The notes: generated from the sequence alone by a model not told the origin. 64,000 nt of DNA from Streptomyces naganishii JCM 4654 (GCF_014650575.1 NZ_BMVF01000007.1:310001-374000); one strand, 5' to 3'; positions 16,531 to 24,051 are shown, numbered from the stretch's first letter. Made by a program: numbers and translations.

Positions 16531-17766
16531 ATGCGTGGTCTTGGAGATCACCTCAGCATCGGTGAGCGCATCGCGTTCTACCGGAAGCGCCGTGGCTACA
16601 CGCAAGAGGTGCTGGCCGGTCTGGTCGGTCGTAGCACTGACTGGCTCGCGAAGATCGAGACCGGGCGTCGGAAGCCGCCCCGCATTGACATGCTCGCGGA
16701 GCTGTCGCGCATCCTGCGCGTACCTCTGGGGGATCTGCTTGGACAGACAGTCCTCATGGAAGACGAGCGGCAGCAGGACGACGTCCCGGCGGTACGCGAC
16801 GCCCTCATGAGCCCGCGCCGGCTGTCCCGACTACTCTTCGGGCCGGATGCTGAGGCGCAGCTTCCAACCCCTGCCCCCGTGGCCGTCCGTGTGGAGCACG
16901 CGTGGAACGACTACCAGGGAGGTCGGCTCGGCAGCGTGGTTGCCGCGCTTCCCGCGCTGCTTCAAACCGCACAGGAGCTGGAGGAACGAGCGGCGCGCCG
17001 TGGGGACGACCGTGGCGACTGCTGGGCCGTATCGGCACGCACGCACCACCTCGCGGCCACGACGCTCGCGAAGATCGGTGAGTCGGACATCTCATGGCTT
17101 GCCGCCGAGCGCGCCATGCGAGCCGCCGATGAGTCGGACGATCCTCTTGTCCTGGCATCGGCAGCACGGTCCGGCACTCACGCCCTGCTGGCCAACGGGC
17201 GCTACAACGAGGCTCTCGAACTCGGGAACACGGCCGCCGCGTGGCTGTCATCTCAGGTGACCGAGCACGATCCGGCCGCGCTCAGCCTGCTCGGCATGAT
17301 TCACCTTCGTGCCGCCGTAGCGGCAGCACGACACCAAGACCGTCCCACCGCAACGGCGCTGCTGAACCGCGCCGAGGAACTCGCGGATGACCTCGGTTCG
17401 GATGAGAACTTCTGGCAGACGGGCTTCGGTCCGACGAATGTCCTGCTGCACCGCCTGTCCATCGAGCTGGATCTCGACAACGTCTCCTACGTGGTGGAAC
17501 ACGGCCGGATCAACGTCGACCACATGCCGCAGGAGCGCAGCGTCTCGCACCGCATCGACTTCGCGCGTGCCCTGTCGCTCGCGGGGCAGGGGGACGACGC
17601 GTTCGCGGAACTGCGCACGGCTGAGCGCACCTCGCCGCAGCTCGTACGCAACAATCCGAGGGTGCGTGAGACGCTCCGAGACCTGATCAAACAGTCCCCG
17701 GTTACCGGTGCCTCGCGCTCGTCCGAGGTGTTCGCTATGGCTCAGCGGTGCAAGGCGGTGCAGTGA
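16531..17766 (+). CDS. XRE-family HTH regulator with TPR-like C-terminus
   Basis: 411 aa. An N-terminal HTH_3 domain (residues ~6-65; SIGERIAFYRKRRGYTQEVL, GRSTDWLAKIETGRRKPP) is followed by a ~330-residue helical-repeat region resembling the TPR sensor part of Streptomyces XRE regulators (WLAAERAMRAADESDDPLVL, ARALSLAGQGDDAFAEL). Such proteins usually bind a peptide or small ligand and act as repressor or activator. The ATG follows AGGAGG. The gene overlaps the flavoprotein gene by GTGA, a pairing frequent in Streptomyces mobile elements. The CGGACA cluster upstream is a plausible operator. First gene of the element from the left end. Confidence 0.85.
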   Translation: MRGLGDHLSIGERIAFYRKRRGYTQEVLAGLVGRSTDWLAKIETGRRKPPRIDMLAELSRILRVPLGDLLGQTVLMEDERQQDDVPAVRDALMSPRRLSRLLFGPDAEAQLPTPAPVAVRVEHAWNDYQGGRLGSVVAALPALLQTAQELEERAARRGDDRGDCWAVSARTHHLAATTLAKIGESDISWLAAERAMRAADESDDPLVLASAARSGTHALLANGRYNEALELGNTAAAWLSSQVTEHDPAALSLLGMIHLRAAVAAARHQDRPTATALLNRAEELADDLGSDENFWQTGFGPTNVLLHRLSIELDLDNVSYVVEHGRINVDHMPQERSVSHRIDFARALSLAGQGDDAFAELRTAERTSPQLVRNNPRVRETLRDLIKQSPVTGASRSSEVFAMAQRCKAVQ

Positions 17767-18326
17767 GTTCAGGCAGGCGTGGGGTGCTGGGAGTCGTCGG
17801 GTCAGCGGCCGGGGGCGTAGAGGTGCTGCGCACCGGTCTCGTTGAGCCCGCCATGGACCGCGGATGGCGGGTGGCTGTCACGCTCACGCCGACCGCAGGG
17901 CAGTGGCTGCGCATGAGCGGCGAGGTTGAACGGTTGGAGAAGCTCACCGGCCTGCAGGTGCGCGACGAACCGCGCCTCCCCGGCGAGGCTCGCCCCCATC
18001 CGCCGGTTGACTGCTACGTGGTTGCTCCGGCGTCGGCCAACACGGTCGCCAAGCTTGCTACCGGCGTGATGGACAACCAGGCCCTGACGCAGGTTGGCGA
18101 GGCTATCGGGACCCTCGGTCTCCCCGTCGTCGTCTTCCCGCGGGTGAACGCTGCGCACGCTCGCCACCCGGCATGGCAAGGTCACCTCGACGCCCTGCGA
18201 GCCGGGGGAGTGCATGTCGTCTACGGCCCGGAGGTATGGCCGCTGCACGAGCCGAGGGAGGCGCCGGCCGGGCGTGAACTTCCATGGGCGGCAGTGCTGG
18301 ACGCCGTGGATGCGGCCAGCCGATGA
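17763..18326 (+). CDS. flavoprotein (Dfp/CoaC-like fold)
   Basis: 187 aa. A Rossmann-like start (GVLGVVGSAAGGVEVLR) and the signature PPVDCYVVAPASANTVAKLATGVMDNQ are those of the flavoprotein family that includes phosphopantothenoylcysteine decarboxylase and lantibiotic EpiD-type enzymes, which bind FMN. The host CoaBC supplies the pantothenate function, so this copy probably acts in regulation or modification tied to the XRE protein with which it is translationally coupled. The GTG start overlaps the upstream stop. Ends shortly before a strong terminator. Specific reaction unknown. Confidence 0.75.
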   Translation: MSSGRRGVLGVVGSAAGGVEVLRTGLVEPAMDRGWRVAVTLTPTAGQWLRMSGEVERLEKLTGLQVRDEPRLPGEARPHPPVDCYVVAPASANTVAKLATGVMDNQALTQVGEAIGTLGLPVVVFPRVNAAHARHPAWQGHLDALRAGGVHVVYGPEVWPLHEPREAPAGRELPWAAVLDAVDAASR

Positions 18327-18356
18327 CGATGCGTCAACCCGCCTGAGCTGCAAAGA

Positions 18357-18389
18357 AAGAGGACCCGGACAATCTGTCCGGGTCCTCTT
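18357..18389. terminator. strong hairpin terminator
   Basis: A perfect 14-bp stem (18357-18370 with 18376-18389) around AATCT. It closes the XRE-flavoprotein operon and may also serve the convergent GntR gene. The stem core CCGGACA...TGTCCGG echoes the CGGACA motif upstream of the XRE gene, so a second role as a protein site is possible. Confidence 0.8.
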
Positions 18390-18542
18390 CCGCTTCCAGC
18401 CGCATGCTCATTGGCATGTCAGGGATGCAGGAGCGAAGCGCAGAGTTGGAAGGCCTCACCCCCGCAGAACTCGCATTGGTTGAAGCGAGTTTGAGGGAGG
18501 CGCGCGCCACGGTGGAGCGACTTCTGAGGCGCGCGGACGAAC

Positions 18543-18938
18543 TCATTGCGCGGGCGGAGGCTCGTTGCCAACGAGTTGCTCAAGACGGTCCAGTCGCTCA
18601 CCGACCAAGCGAAGAGCTTCGTGAATCGAGCTGAGTTCTGCGGCCAGAGCGCTGAACGCGGGGCTGCTGCCCGGCTCAGTGCCGAGCGGCACGGAAGGGT
18701 CACGGACGAATGTCCCACGGCCCTGCTGCGTGAGGACCAGCCCCTCATCACGGAGCTGGCTGTACGCGCTCTGCACGGTGAGGAGCTGCACGCCAAGTTC
18801 CTTGGCGAGCCTGCGGGCCGCCGGGAGCTGCTGGCCCGGTTCGTATTCGCGGTCCGGGCCTGTGATCTTCGCGCGGAAGTCGGCAGCGATGTCCTTGGCC
18901 GTACGCGCCTGCTTGGGCGCCTCTGAGCTTTGCTCCAT
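18543..18938 (-). CDS. GntR-family repressor (KorSA-like)
   Basis: 131 aa. A complete GntR winged helix occupies residues ~14-78 (KDIAADFRAKITGPDREYEP, ARRLAKELGVQLLTVQSAYS, LRDEGLVLTQQGRGTFV), followed by only ~45 residues with a C-terminal amphipathic helix (LSSIHEALRLVGERLDRLEQ) for dimerisation. There is no large ligand domain. KorSA of pSAM2 is a GntR protein that represses transfer and replication genes; this one probably plays the same part. It diverges from the rapZ-like/spd run, and a 20-bp palindrome lies in the shared promoter region. The RBS is poor, so it may be leaderless. Confidence 0.87.
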   Translation of the reverse strand: MEQSSEAPKQARTAKDIAADFRAKITGPDREYEPGQQLPAARRLAKELGVQLLTVQSAYSQLRDEGLVLTQQGRGTFVRDPSVPLGTEPGSSPAFSALAAELSSIHEALRLVGERLDRLEQLVGNEPPPAQ

Positions 18939-18958
18939 GGGTTCGAGAGTAGCTGGGA

Positions 18959-19021
18959 CCTAAGTCAATCTCCGCCTCTCCCCCGGACCCCCTTGACAGT
19001 CAGATTGACTTAAGTCAATCT
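18959..19021. promoter_or_regulatory. divergent promoter with GntR operator
   Basis: AGATTGACTTAAGTCAATCT (19002-19021) is a perfect 20-bp palindrome. A second half-site, TAAGTCAATCT, lies at 18961-18971, and a -35-like TTGACA at 18993-18998. The spacing between the GntR gene and the plus-strand operon suggests autorepression and control of both directions. Confidence 0.75.
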
Positions 19022-19224
19022 GAGAATGCGCCTGACGGGCCCCGCCCCGCAAGGGACGGGAGCCCCCTTCACCAGGGGGGCTACCGCGCTCGCCGGAAGC
19101 GTTCGTTCCTTGACAACTCCATGGGGATCACGCCGCCTCTCCTCGGCCAAGTAGGCGGCCACGCGGGCTCTGTCCCGCGTGAGGTACAGCGCAACCCAAC
19201 CTCTCGCAGCGCTTCGGCACTGCG

Positions 19225-19268
19225 GCCCCGGCATGCCGTGAGACAGCGGATCGAATCCGCTCCGGGGC
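19225..19268 (+). ncRNA. tRNA-like minihelix A (acceptor + T-arm, no D or anticodon arm)
   Basis: GCCCCGG (19225-19231) pairs perfectly with CCGGGGC (19262-19268). Inside, AGCGG-ATCGAAT-CCGCT (19245-19261) folds as a tRNA T-arm. A 13-base linker with a GTGA tetraloop-like GCCGTGAGAC replaces the D and anticodon arms. No CCA follows. Too short for any normal tRNA; expression unknown. Confidence 0.6.
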
Positions 19269-19273
19269 GCTCG

Positions 19274-19312
19274 GGGCGGCCGCCTCTCACCACGCCACGA
19301 CCGCGGCCGCCC
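19274..19312 (+). promoter_or_regulatory. leader hairpin A before the rapZ-like gene
   Basis: Stem GGGCGGCCGC/GCGGCCGCCC (10 bp) around a loop starting CTCTCACCAC. After it comes CCCTTCGAC and then the RBS. The same arrangement occurs at 19812-19849 and 28174-28215. Probably a structured 5' leader or attenuator. Confidence 0.65.
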
Positions 19313-19342
19313 TTTCCACCCCTTCGACTCCTGGGAGTCCTC

Positions 19343-19723
19343 ATGGCTGTTGTCGAGATCGTCTCGTTCGGCTACCTGCACGACGCGCCGCCGGCCGCGC
19401 ATCTGACCATCGATCTGCGCGACCATTTCCGCGACCCGCATGTCTCGCCGGAGCTGCGGGACATGACTGCCGACGATGAGCCGGTCCGTGCCGCGGTGCT
19501 GGGCACGCCGGGGGTCGCGGCACTGGTCCTGGCGACCGCATCGGCGGTCGAGGCACTCGCGTCTGGGCCGTCCGCCGGGGTCATCACGGTCGCCGACGGA
19601 TGCGCGGGCGGCCGGCACCGTGCTCCGGTCTTCGCTCGCGCCCTTGCCGAGCTGCTGAGTGACGCCGGGCACGGCGTGATGGTCCGCCACCGCGACCTGG
19701 ACAAGCCCGTTGTCCGCCGCTGA
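19343..19723 (+). CDS. stand-alone RapZ C-terminal-domain protein
   Basis: 126 aa covering only the C-terminal domain of RapZ: SFGYLHDAPPAAHLTIDLRD, FRDPHVSPELR, TPGVAALV, then DGCAGGRHRAPVFARALAEL and VMVRHRDLDKP. In Enterobacteria this domain binds the sRNAs GlmY/GlmZ and senses glucosamine-6-phosphate; the N-terminal Walker ATPase domain of full RapZ is missing here. On this element it is flanked on both sides by tRNA-like minihelices, so an RNA-binding role is attractive but unproven. The start is ATG after GGGAG; it is the first gene rightward from the GntR operator. Confidence 0.8.
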   Translation: MAVVEIVSFGYLHDAPPAAHLTIDLRDHFRDPHVSPELRDMTADDEPVRAAVLGTPGVAALVLATASAVEALASGPSAGVITVADGCAGGRHRAPVFARALAELLSDAGHGVMVRHRDLDKPVVRR

Positions 19724-19734
19724 GCCGTACGACA

Positions 19735-19780
19735 GCCCCGATGGTCGCAAGACCGGGTTCGACTCCCGGTCGGGGCACCA
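19735..19780 (+). ncRNA. tRNA-like minihelix B with encoded CCA
   Basis: GCCCCGA (19735-19741) pairs with TCGGGGC (19770-19776). CCGGG-TTCGACT-CCCGG (19753-19769) is a perfect T-arm with a canonical T-loop. A CCA follows discriminator A at 19777. The 11-base linker contains GGTC-GCAA-GACC, a GNRA-capped mini hairpin. It starts 11 bases after the rapZ-like stop. Confidence 0.68.
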
Positions 19781-19811
19781 CCCCGCCGCCGACGCGGCTT
19801 GGGGTCCACCT

Positions 19812-19849
19812 CGGGCGGTCGCCTCTCACCACCAGGCCACGACCGTCCG
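19812..19849 (+). promoter_or_regulatory. leader hairpin B
   Basis: Stem CGGGCGGTCG/CGACCGTCCG (10 bp, one G-T pair) around CCTCTCACCACC..., followed by TCCCTTCGAC and an AGGAG RBS, as in copies A and C. It precedes the next small gene, so the unit minihelix-hairpin-gene is present twice in tandem. Confidence 0.65.
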
Positions 19850-19886
19850 GGCGCCTTCCCTGTCCCTTCGACATCAGGAGCGCTTC

Positions 19887-20180
19887 ATGCGTGCCTACAT
19901 CGGCGGTCATCAGGCCGTCTCCGTCAACGACTTCATCGAACTGGCCCTGGGCATCCCGCCTGAGCTGTGGCTCGGGGTGGAGGGCGAGAGCAAGGAGGAG
20001 CGCGCGGCCCGGCTGGACGCGGCGCGCGACATCCTCGCCGACAACCCGGAGCTCCCGGACGACGTGGCCCGCGTCGCCGCGGAGGTCATCGGGGTGCACG
20101 CCCCGGAGCTGTTCAACGTCGTCCCGATGCCCCGCCCGGCCGGGCGCCGTCGGTCGTCCCGGAAGGGAGCGGCGGCATGA
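19887..20180 (+). CDS. small AICE protein of unknown function
   Basis: 97 aa, soluble, acidic in the middle and Arg/Lys-rich at the C-terminus (RPAGRRRSSRKG). No recognisable domain. The ATG follows ATCAGGAG. It shares the leader arrangement of the rapZ-like gene and is coupled by ATGA to the next frame, starting a block of translationally chained genes that leads into the spd-type membrane protein. Probably an accessory transfer or regulatory protein; function not known. Confidence 0.7.
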   Translation: MRAYIGGHQAVSVNDFIELALGIPPELWLGVEGESKEERAARLDAARDILADNPELPDDVARVAAEVIGVHAPELFNVVPMPRPAGRRRSSRKGAAA

Positions 20181-20500
20181 GCGAGCCGCTGACGCTGGAC
20201 GGGCTGACCGCTCCACTGCGTGCGCTGCGGCTGCTGGCCGCCGACTTCGGGCACCTGCCCGCCCCGGACGTCGACCTGTCGGGCATCTACCCCGAGCGGC
20301 TGACCCTGCGGTTCCACGAGGGTCTGCACGCGTTCGAGGCATGGCGCGAGGCCCTGGCCGTGGCGCCGGAGAAGGTGGCGCACGGGGTGCAGGGCGACGG
20401 CATGACGCGCGTGCTGAAGGCGTCGGCCGACTACGCGGGCGCTGAGCTGCATCTGATCGGCTACAGCGACATGCCCGGCTCGGACGGGGGTGCGCAATGA
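20177..20500 (+). CDS. small AICE protein of unknown function
   Basis: 107 aa with no transmembrane segment or known motif. The sequence (LTAPLRALRLLAADFGHLPA, FEAWREALAVAPEKVAHGVQ) suggests an alpha/beta protein. ATGA overlaps couple it to both neighbours, so it is made in fixed ratio with the following membrane protein. Such small conserved proteins are frequent in spd operons of Streptomyces plasmids. Function unknown. Confidence 0.75.
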   Translation: MSEPLTLDGLTAPLRALRLLAADFGHLPAPDVDLSGIYPERLTLRFHEGLHAFEAWREALAVAPEKVAHGVQGDGMTRVLKASADYAGAELHLIGYSDMPGSDGGAQ

Positions 20501-21498
20501 CCGTTCCCGAGACGGCACCTGCGGCCGAACGTCCGGCGGTGCCGCCGCTGACGTTCCCCGAGGTGTGGCTCGCCGCAGTCGGGGCGCTCGCCGCCGCCGC
20601 GGTCGGCGCTCTGGGGCTGATCTCCTCCTTCGACGCGGTGTCCCTGGCCGCGGCTCGCTGGGGGTTCACTCAGCCGCAGATCCTGCCCGTCGCGATCGAT
20701 GTGGCCATTCCGGTCTTCACGCTGGCCAACCTGCTGCTGATCCGCCTGGACATGGCCTTGGCGTGGGTGCGGTTCGTGCCCTGGGTGCTCACCCTGGTCA
20801 CGTGCTGGCTGAACGTCGCTGCCGGACACTCGCTGTCGGCGAAGGTGGCGCACGGCACGATGCCGCTGCTGTGGGTGGTCTTCTCCGAGATCGGCGCGCA
20901 CGTCTACGCCGTCCGCATCGGCGCCGTCACCGGACGGCGCATGGAGAAGATCCGGTTCTCCCGCTGGCTGCTGGCCCCGGCCTCCACGTTCGCGCTCTGG
21001 CGCCGGATGACGCTGTGGGAGGTCACTTCCTACACCGACGCCCTGGCGCTGGAGAGGGAACGGCTGCTGGCCCGCGCGGACCTGCGGGAGCGCTACGGCC
21101 GCACCTGGCGCCGCCGGACCCCGCGCCGCGAACGCGTCCTGCTGCGGCTGGGGGAACTGGCCCCGGCCGCTGCCGACGTCAAGCCCGACCCGGCGCCGGT
21201 GCCGGAGCAGGCCCCGGTGGAACCGAAGCGCGAGGCGCCCAAACCGCCGCGCAAGCGGCCGGCCAAGGGCAGGGCCAGGGCGGCGCAGCGCACGACGGCC
21301 GACCTGCTCGCCGAAGCGCGCACCGTCACGGCCGACTGGACGGACGCCGAGATCAACGGCGAGGCGCTGCGCAAGGAACTGCACTGCGGTTCCGGCCCCG
21401 CCCGGCAGGTGCGTGACGCCCTGCTCGCCGAGCGAGCCGACGGCCGCGCCCTGCACCCCGTGGACACGTCCGAACAGGCGGAGGGGGTGGCCGCGTGA
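20497..21498 (+). CDS. DUF2637/SpdB-type membrane protein
   Basis: 333 aa. Four hydrophobic helices fill residues ~20-150 (VWLAAVGALAAAAVGALGLI, ILPVAIDVAIPVFTLANLLL, WVRFVPWVLTLVTCWL, TMPLLWVVFSEIGAHVY), then a basic cytoplasmic region and a Pro/Lys-rich linker, and a C-terminal helical domain (DWTDAEINGEALRKELHCGS) that may bind DNA. This is the DUF2637 type of Streptomyces plasmids and AICEs, associated with intramycelial plasmid spreading. ATGA/GTGA couplings on both sides. Confidence 0.82.
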   Translation: MTVPETAPAAERPAVPPLTFPEVWLAAVGALAAAAVGALGLISSFDAVSLAAARWGFTQPQILPVAIDVAIPVFTLANLLLIRLDMALAWVRFVPWVLTLVTCWLNVAAGHSLSAKVAHGTMPLLWVVFSEIGAHVYAVRIGAVTGRRMEKIRFSRWLLAPASTFALWRRMTLWEVTSYTDALALERERLLARADLRERYGRTWRRRTPRRERVLLRLGELAPAAADVKPDPAPVPEQAPVEPKREAPKPPRKRPAKGRARAAQRTTADLLAEARTVTADWTDAEINGEALRKELHCGSGPARQVRDALLAERADGRALHPVDTSEQAEGVAA

Positions 21499-22145
21499 AC
21501 ACCCTGACCACGGTCCTGCTGTCCGCGCTGCCGTTCGCGGCAGGTTGGGCGGTCCACGTGTGGTGGCTGCGCGGCTGCCTGAACACCGCCCGGCGTGACC
21601 CGCTCACCGGGTTACGCACCCGCGACGGCTTCACCCGCCGCGCCACGGCCCTGCTGAAGGACCCACGCGCGGTCGTGGTGCTGGCCGACGTCGACAAGTT
21701 CAAGCACATCAACGACACCTACGGGCATGCAGCTGGCGACGCGTTGCTGAAGGCGACCGCGGACCGGCTCGCCCATCACGTCGGCCGGTCCGGGGTCGCC
21801 GGACGGCTCGGGGGCGATGAGTTCGCCGCCGTCCTCATCGACGACCACGGCACCGCCGCCGACCTGCTCGCCGTGCTCCACGGCGTGCTCGCCCGCCCGG
21901 TCGAGGGCCAGGACCCGGCAGTCCGCACCACTGTCTCTCTCGGCTGGGTGCGCGCCGCGGACTTCCCGGCCGACGACCTGTCCGGCCTTCTGCGGCGGGC
22001 GGATGAGTCGATGTACGCGGCCAAGCAGGCTCGCGCCGGAACCCGCCGCGCGGGGCTGGGCTGGCTGTTCGCCACCGTCACCGGGCGCCGCGCCGGACGG
22101 ATGGGCGCTCGCACGGACGCACCGGCCGTGGGGGTGGTCGCATGA
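21495..22145 (+). CDS. GGDEF-domain diguanylate cyclase on the AICE
   Basis: 216 aa. One N-terminal hydrophobic helix (LTTVLLSALPFAAGWAVHVW) precedes a full GGDEF domain: DPLTGLRTRDGFTRRA, VVVLADVDKFKHINDTYGHA, and the intact active site GRLGGDEFAAVLI, ending with ADESMYAAKQARAGTRR. It should synthesise c-di-GMP from GTP at the membrane. No RxxD inhibitory site is visible before GGDEF, so product inhibition may be absent. In Streptomyces, c-di-GMP holds BldD dimers and blocks development, so the element could influence the host life cycle. GTG start overlaps the upstream stop; the gene sits inside the spd operon. Confidence 0.9.
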   Translation: MNTLTTVLLSALPFAAGWAVHVWWLRGCLNTARRDPLTGLRTRDGFTRRATALLKDPRAVVVLADVDKFKHINDTYGHAAGDALLKATADRLAHHVGRSGVAGRLGGDEFAAVLIDDHGTAADLLAVLHGVLARPVEGQDPAVRTTVSLGWVRAADFPADDLSGLLRRADESMYAAKQARAGTRRAGLGWLFATVTGRRAGRMGARTDAPAVGVVA

Positions 22146-22468
22146 GTGAGCCTCTGGCCGGGATCGGCACGTGGCGGCCGGTGATGGAGGCGGCGGGCTA
22201 CCGCTGCCAGTGCGCGGGCGAGTGCGGTAATCCGCACGCCAAGACCGGGGGCCGCTGCCCGCGCGAGCACGACGGCTACACCAGCAAGCACGGCCACCGC
22301 ATCCGCCTGATGGCCGCCCCCGCGGACCCGCTCACCCCGCCCGTCAAGGCCGTCACGCTGCCGCCCGGAGAGCTGTGGGCCTGGTGCCCGGAGTGCCACA
22401 CCGCCGCCGCCCGCCGGGCGCGCGGCAGGGCGCTCGCCGACGACGCGCCGGGCCTGTTCGAGCTGTGA
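22142..22468 (+). CDS. Cys/His-rich putative zinc protein
   Basis: 108 aa. Two cysteine clusters (CQCAGECGNPHAKTGGRCPR near residues 18-37 and WCPECHTAAARRAR near 79-92) with interspersed His look like a zinc-binding HNH- or treble-clef-like fold, but the HNH catalytic triplet is not clear. ATGA overlap with the GGDEF gene. The methyltransferase gene follows within 30 bases, so a nuclease or DNA-binding helper of the methyltransferase is conceivable. Function not established. Confidence 0.72.
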   Translation: MSEPLAGIGTWRPVMEAAGYRCQCAGECGNPHAKTGGRCPREHDGYTSKHGHRIRLMAAPADPLTPPVKAVTLPPGELWAWCPECHTAAARRARGRALADDAPGLFEL

Positions 22469-22497
22469 ACCCCCCTGGTCTGAAAGGAAGCTCAGGC

Positions 22498-23997
22498 ATG
22501 AGCCTGACGTTCACCGATCTGTTCTGCGGTGCCGGTGGTTCCTCCACCGGACTGGTCGCGGCTGGGCTGGAACTGCGGCTCGCGGCGAACCACAGTCCGG
22601 TGGCCATCGAGACGCACGCGGCCAACCACCCGGACGCCGACCACCTGTGCGCCGACATCGACCACTACGACATGCGGCGTCTGCCGCGCACGGATGTGCT
22701 GTGGGCCTCGCCCATCTGCACCGAGCTGTCCCCGGCCGGCGGCCGTCGCCGTAAGAAGGTCTCGCCCGGCCAACTCGCCCTCGAAGTGGACGGGCCGGTC
22801 TCCTCCGGCCTGTTGGAGCGAACCCGCGCCACGTTCTGGGACGTGATCCGGGCGAGCGAGGTGCACCGCTATCCCGTGGTCCTGATCGAGAACGTGGCGG
22901 AAGCCGCGGACTGGGAACTGTTCGACGTCTGGTTGTCGGGGATGCGGACGCTTGGCTACCGCCATCAGTTCGTGTCGGTTTCCTCCGCGCACATCGGCGG
23001 GGACGGCAACCTCCCGGCGCCGCAGTGGCGGGACCGGATCTACGTCGTACTCACCCGCGAGGGCATCCCCCTGCCGGACGTGCAGCCGCGCCCTCTGGCC
23101 TGGTGCCCGGCGTGCGGCGAGACAGTGGCCGCGTTCCAGTCGTGGAAGAAGCCCGGCGGAAGGCAATTGGGCAAGTACGGACAGCAGTACGTCTACCGCT
23201 GCCCGAACGGCCCGCGGTGCCGTCACACGGTCGTGGAACCCTACGTGCGGCCCGCAGCGGACATCATCGACTGGACGAACCTCGGGGTACGCATCGCCGA
23301 CCGGCCACAGCACAAGCTGCCGCCGCTCGCGGCGAACACGCTGCGGCGCATCCGTACCGGGCTGGACCAACTCGGCAACCGGCGCATGGTGCTCACCGTC
23401 AACCACGGCGGGCACGACGGTCGTCCGGTCCCCGCCGACGCCTCGCCGCTCGCTGCGCGCACGGCGAAGATCGGGGATGCGCTGTTGGTCCCGGCCGGCG
23501 GCACGTGGAACACGACCGCGACGACCACGGCTGAGCCGATGCGTACCCGGCTGGCGAACCCGAAGGGGTTCGAGGCGTTGGTCACCCCGCCGCAGGTCGC
23601 CGAGGATGCGTTCATCGTCACCTTGCGCCGCAACGCCACTCCGACCGCGGTCGCCGAGCCGGTGGACACCGTGACCGCGAAGGGACGGCATCACTGGCTC
23701 GTGGTCCCGTACCGCAACGCGGCGACGAAGACCACAGCGGAGCCGCTGCACACCCTCGGGACCGTCGATTCGGCCGCGATCGCCTCTCCGGCTCCGGTGC
23801 TGGAGGAGTGCCACTACCGGATGATCCAGCCGCGTGAACAGCTGCTCGCGCAGCGCTTCCCCGCCGACTACATCGTCCACGGCACCAAGGGCGAGCAGAC
23901 CATGCAGGCCGGAAACGCCGTCTCTTGCAACGTCGCCCAATGGCTCGGTGAACGCGTCGCCGCCGCGCTCAACTCCACGGCCGCGAACGCTGCTTGA
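22498..23997 (+). CDS. C5 cytosine DNA methyltransferase
   Basis: 499 aa. Motif I is DLFCGAGGSSTGLVAAG at the N-terminus; motif IV is ASPICTELSPAG with the catalytic Cys in an SPxC rather than PPCQ context; motif VI is IENV; motif VIII is WRDRIYVV; the end has MQAGNAVSCNVAQWL as motifs IX/X. A zinc-ribbon-like insert (CPACGE...CPNGPRC) sits in the middle. It should transfer a methyl group from SAM to cytosine C5 at an unknown site. No restriction endonuclease gene is adjacent, so it is an orphan, perhaps protecting the element on entry. RBS GAAAGGAA. Confidence 0.88.
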   Translation: MSLTFTDLFCGAGGSSTGLVAAGLELRLAANHSPVAIETHAANHPDADHLCADIDHYDMRRLPRTDVLWASPICTELSPAGGRRRKKVSPGQLALEVDGPVSSGLLERTRATFWDVIRASEVHRYPVVLIENVAEAADWELFDVWLSGMRTLGYRHQFVSVSSAHIGGDGNLPAPQWRDRIYVVLTREGIPLPDVQPRPLAWCPACGETVAAFQSWKKPGGRQLGKYGQQYVYRCPNGPRCRHTVVEPYVRPAADIIDWTNLGVRIADRPQHKLPPLAANTLRRIRTGLDQLGNRRMVLTVNHGGHDGRPVPADASPLAARTAKIGDALLVPAGGTWNTTATTTAEPMRTRLANPKGFEALVTPPQVAEDAFIVTLRRNATPTAVAEPVDTVTAKGRHHWLVVPYRNAATKTTAEPLHTLGTVDSAAIASPAPVLEECHYRMIQPREQLLAQRFPADYIVHGTKGEQTMQAGNAVSCNVAQWLGERVAAALNSTAANAA

Positions 23998-24005
23998 TCG
24001 CCCGA

Positions 24006-24051
24006 GGGGTACGAACTGTACCCCTCCGCGAGGGGGTACGGACTGTACCCC
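24006..24051. promoter_or_regulatory. tandem GGGGTAC palindromes upstream of the tra gene
   Basis: GGGGTAC-gaact-GTACCCC (24006-24024) and GGGGTAC-ggact-GTACCCC (24033-24051) are near-identical palindromes with a 27-bp period, in the 160-bp gap between the methyltransferase and TraB-like genes. Either a double operator for transfer control or a tandem terminator. Confidence 0.6.

Noticed and set aside
18404..18634. 76-codon plus-strand frame (ELEGLTPAELALVEASLREA)
   Set aside because: Coiled-coil-like and tempting, but it has no RBS, follows a terminator and overlaps the 3' end of the GntR gene by 92 bases on the opposite strand.
19225..19780. Complete tRNA genes in the rapZ region
   Set aside because: The acceptor and T-arm pairings are clear, but only 11-13 bases lie between them, so D and anticodon arms are absent; reported as minihelices instead.
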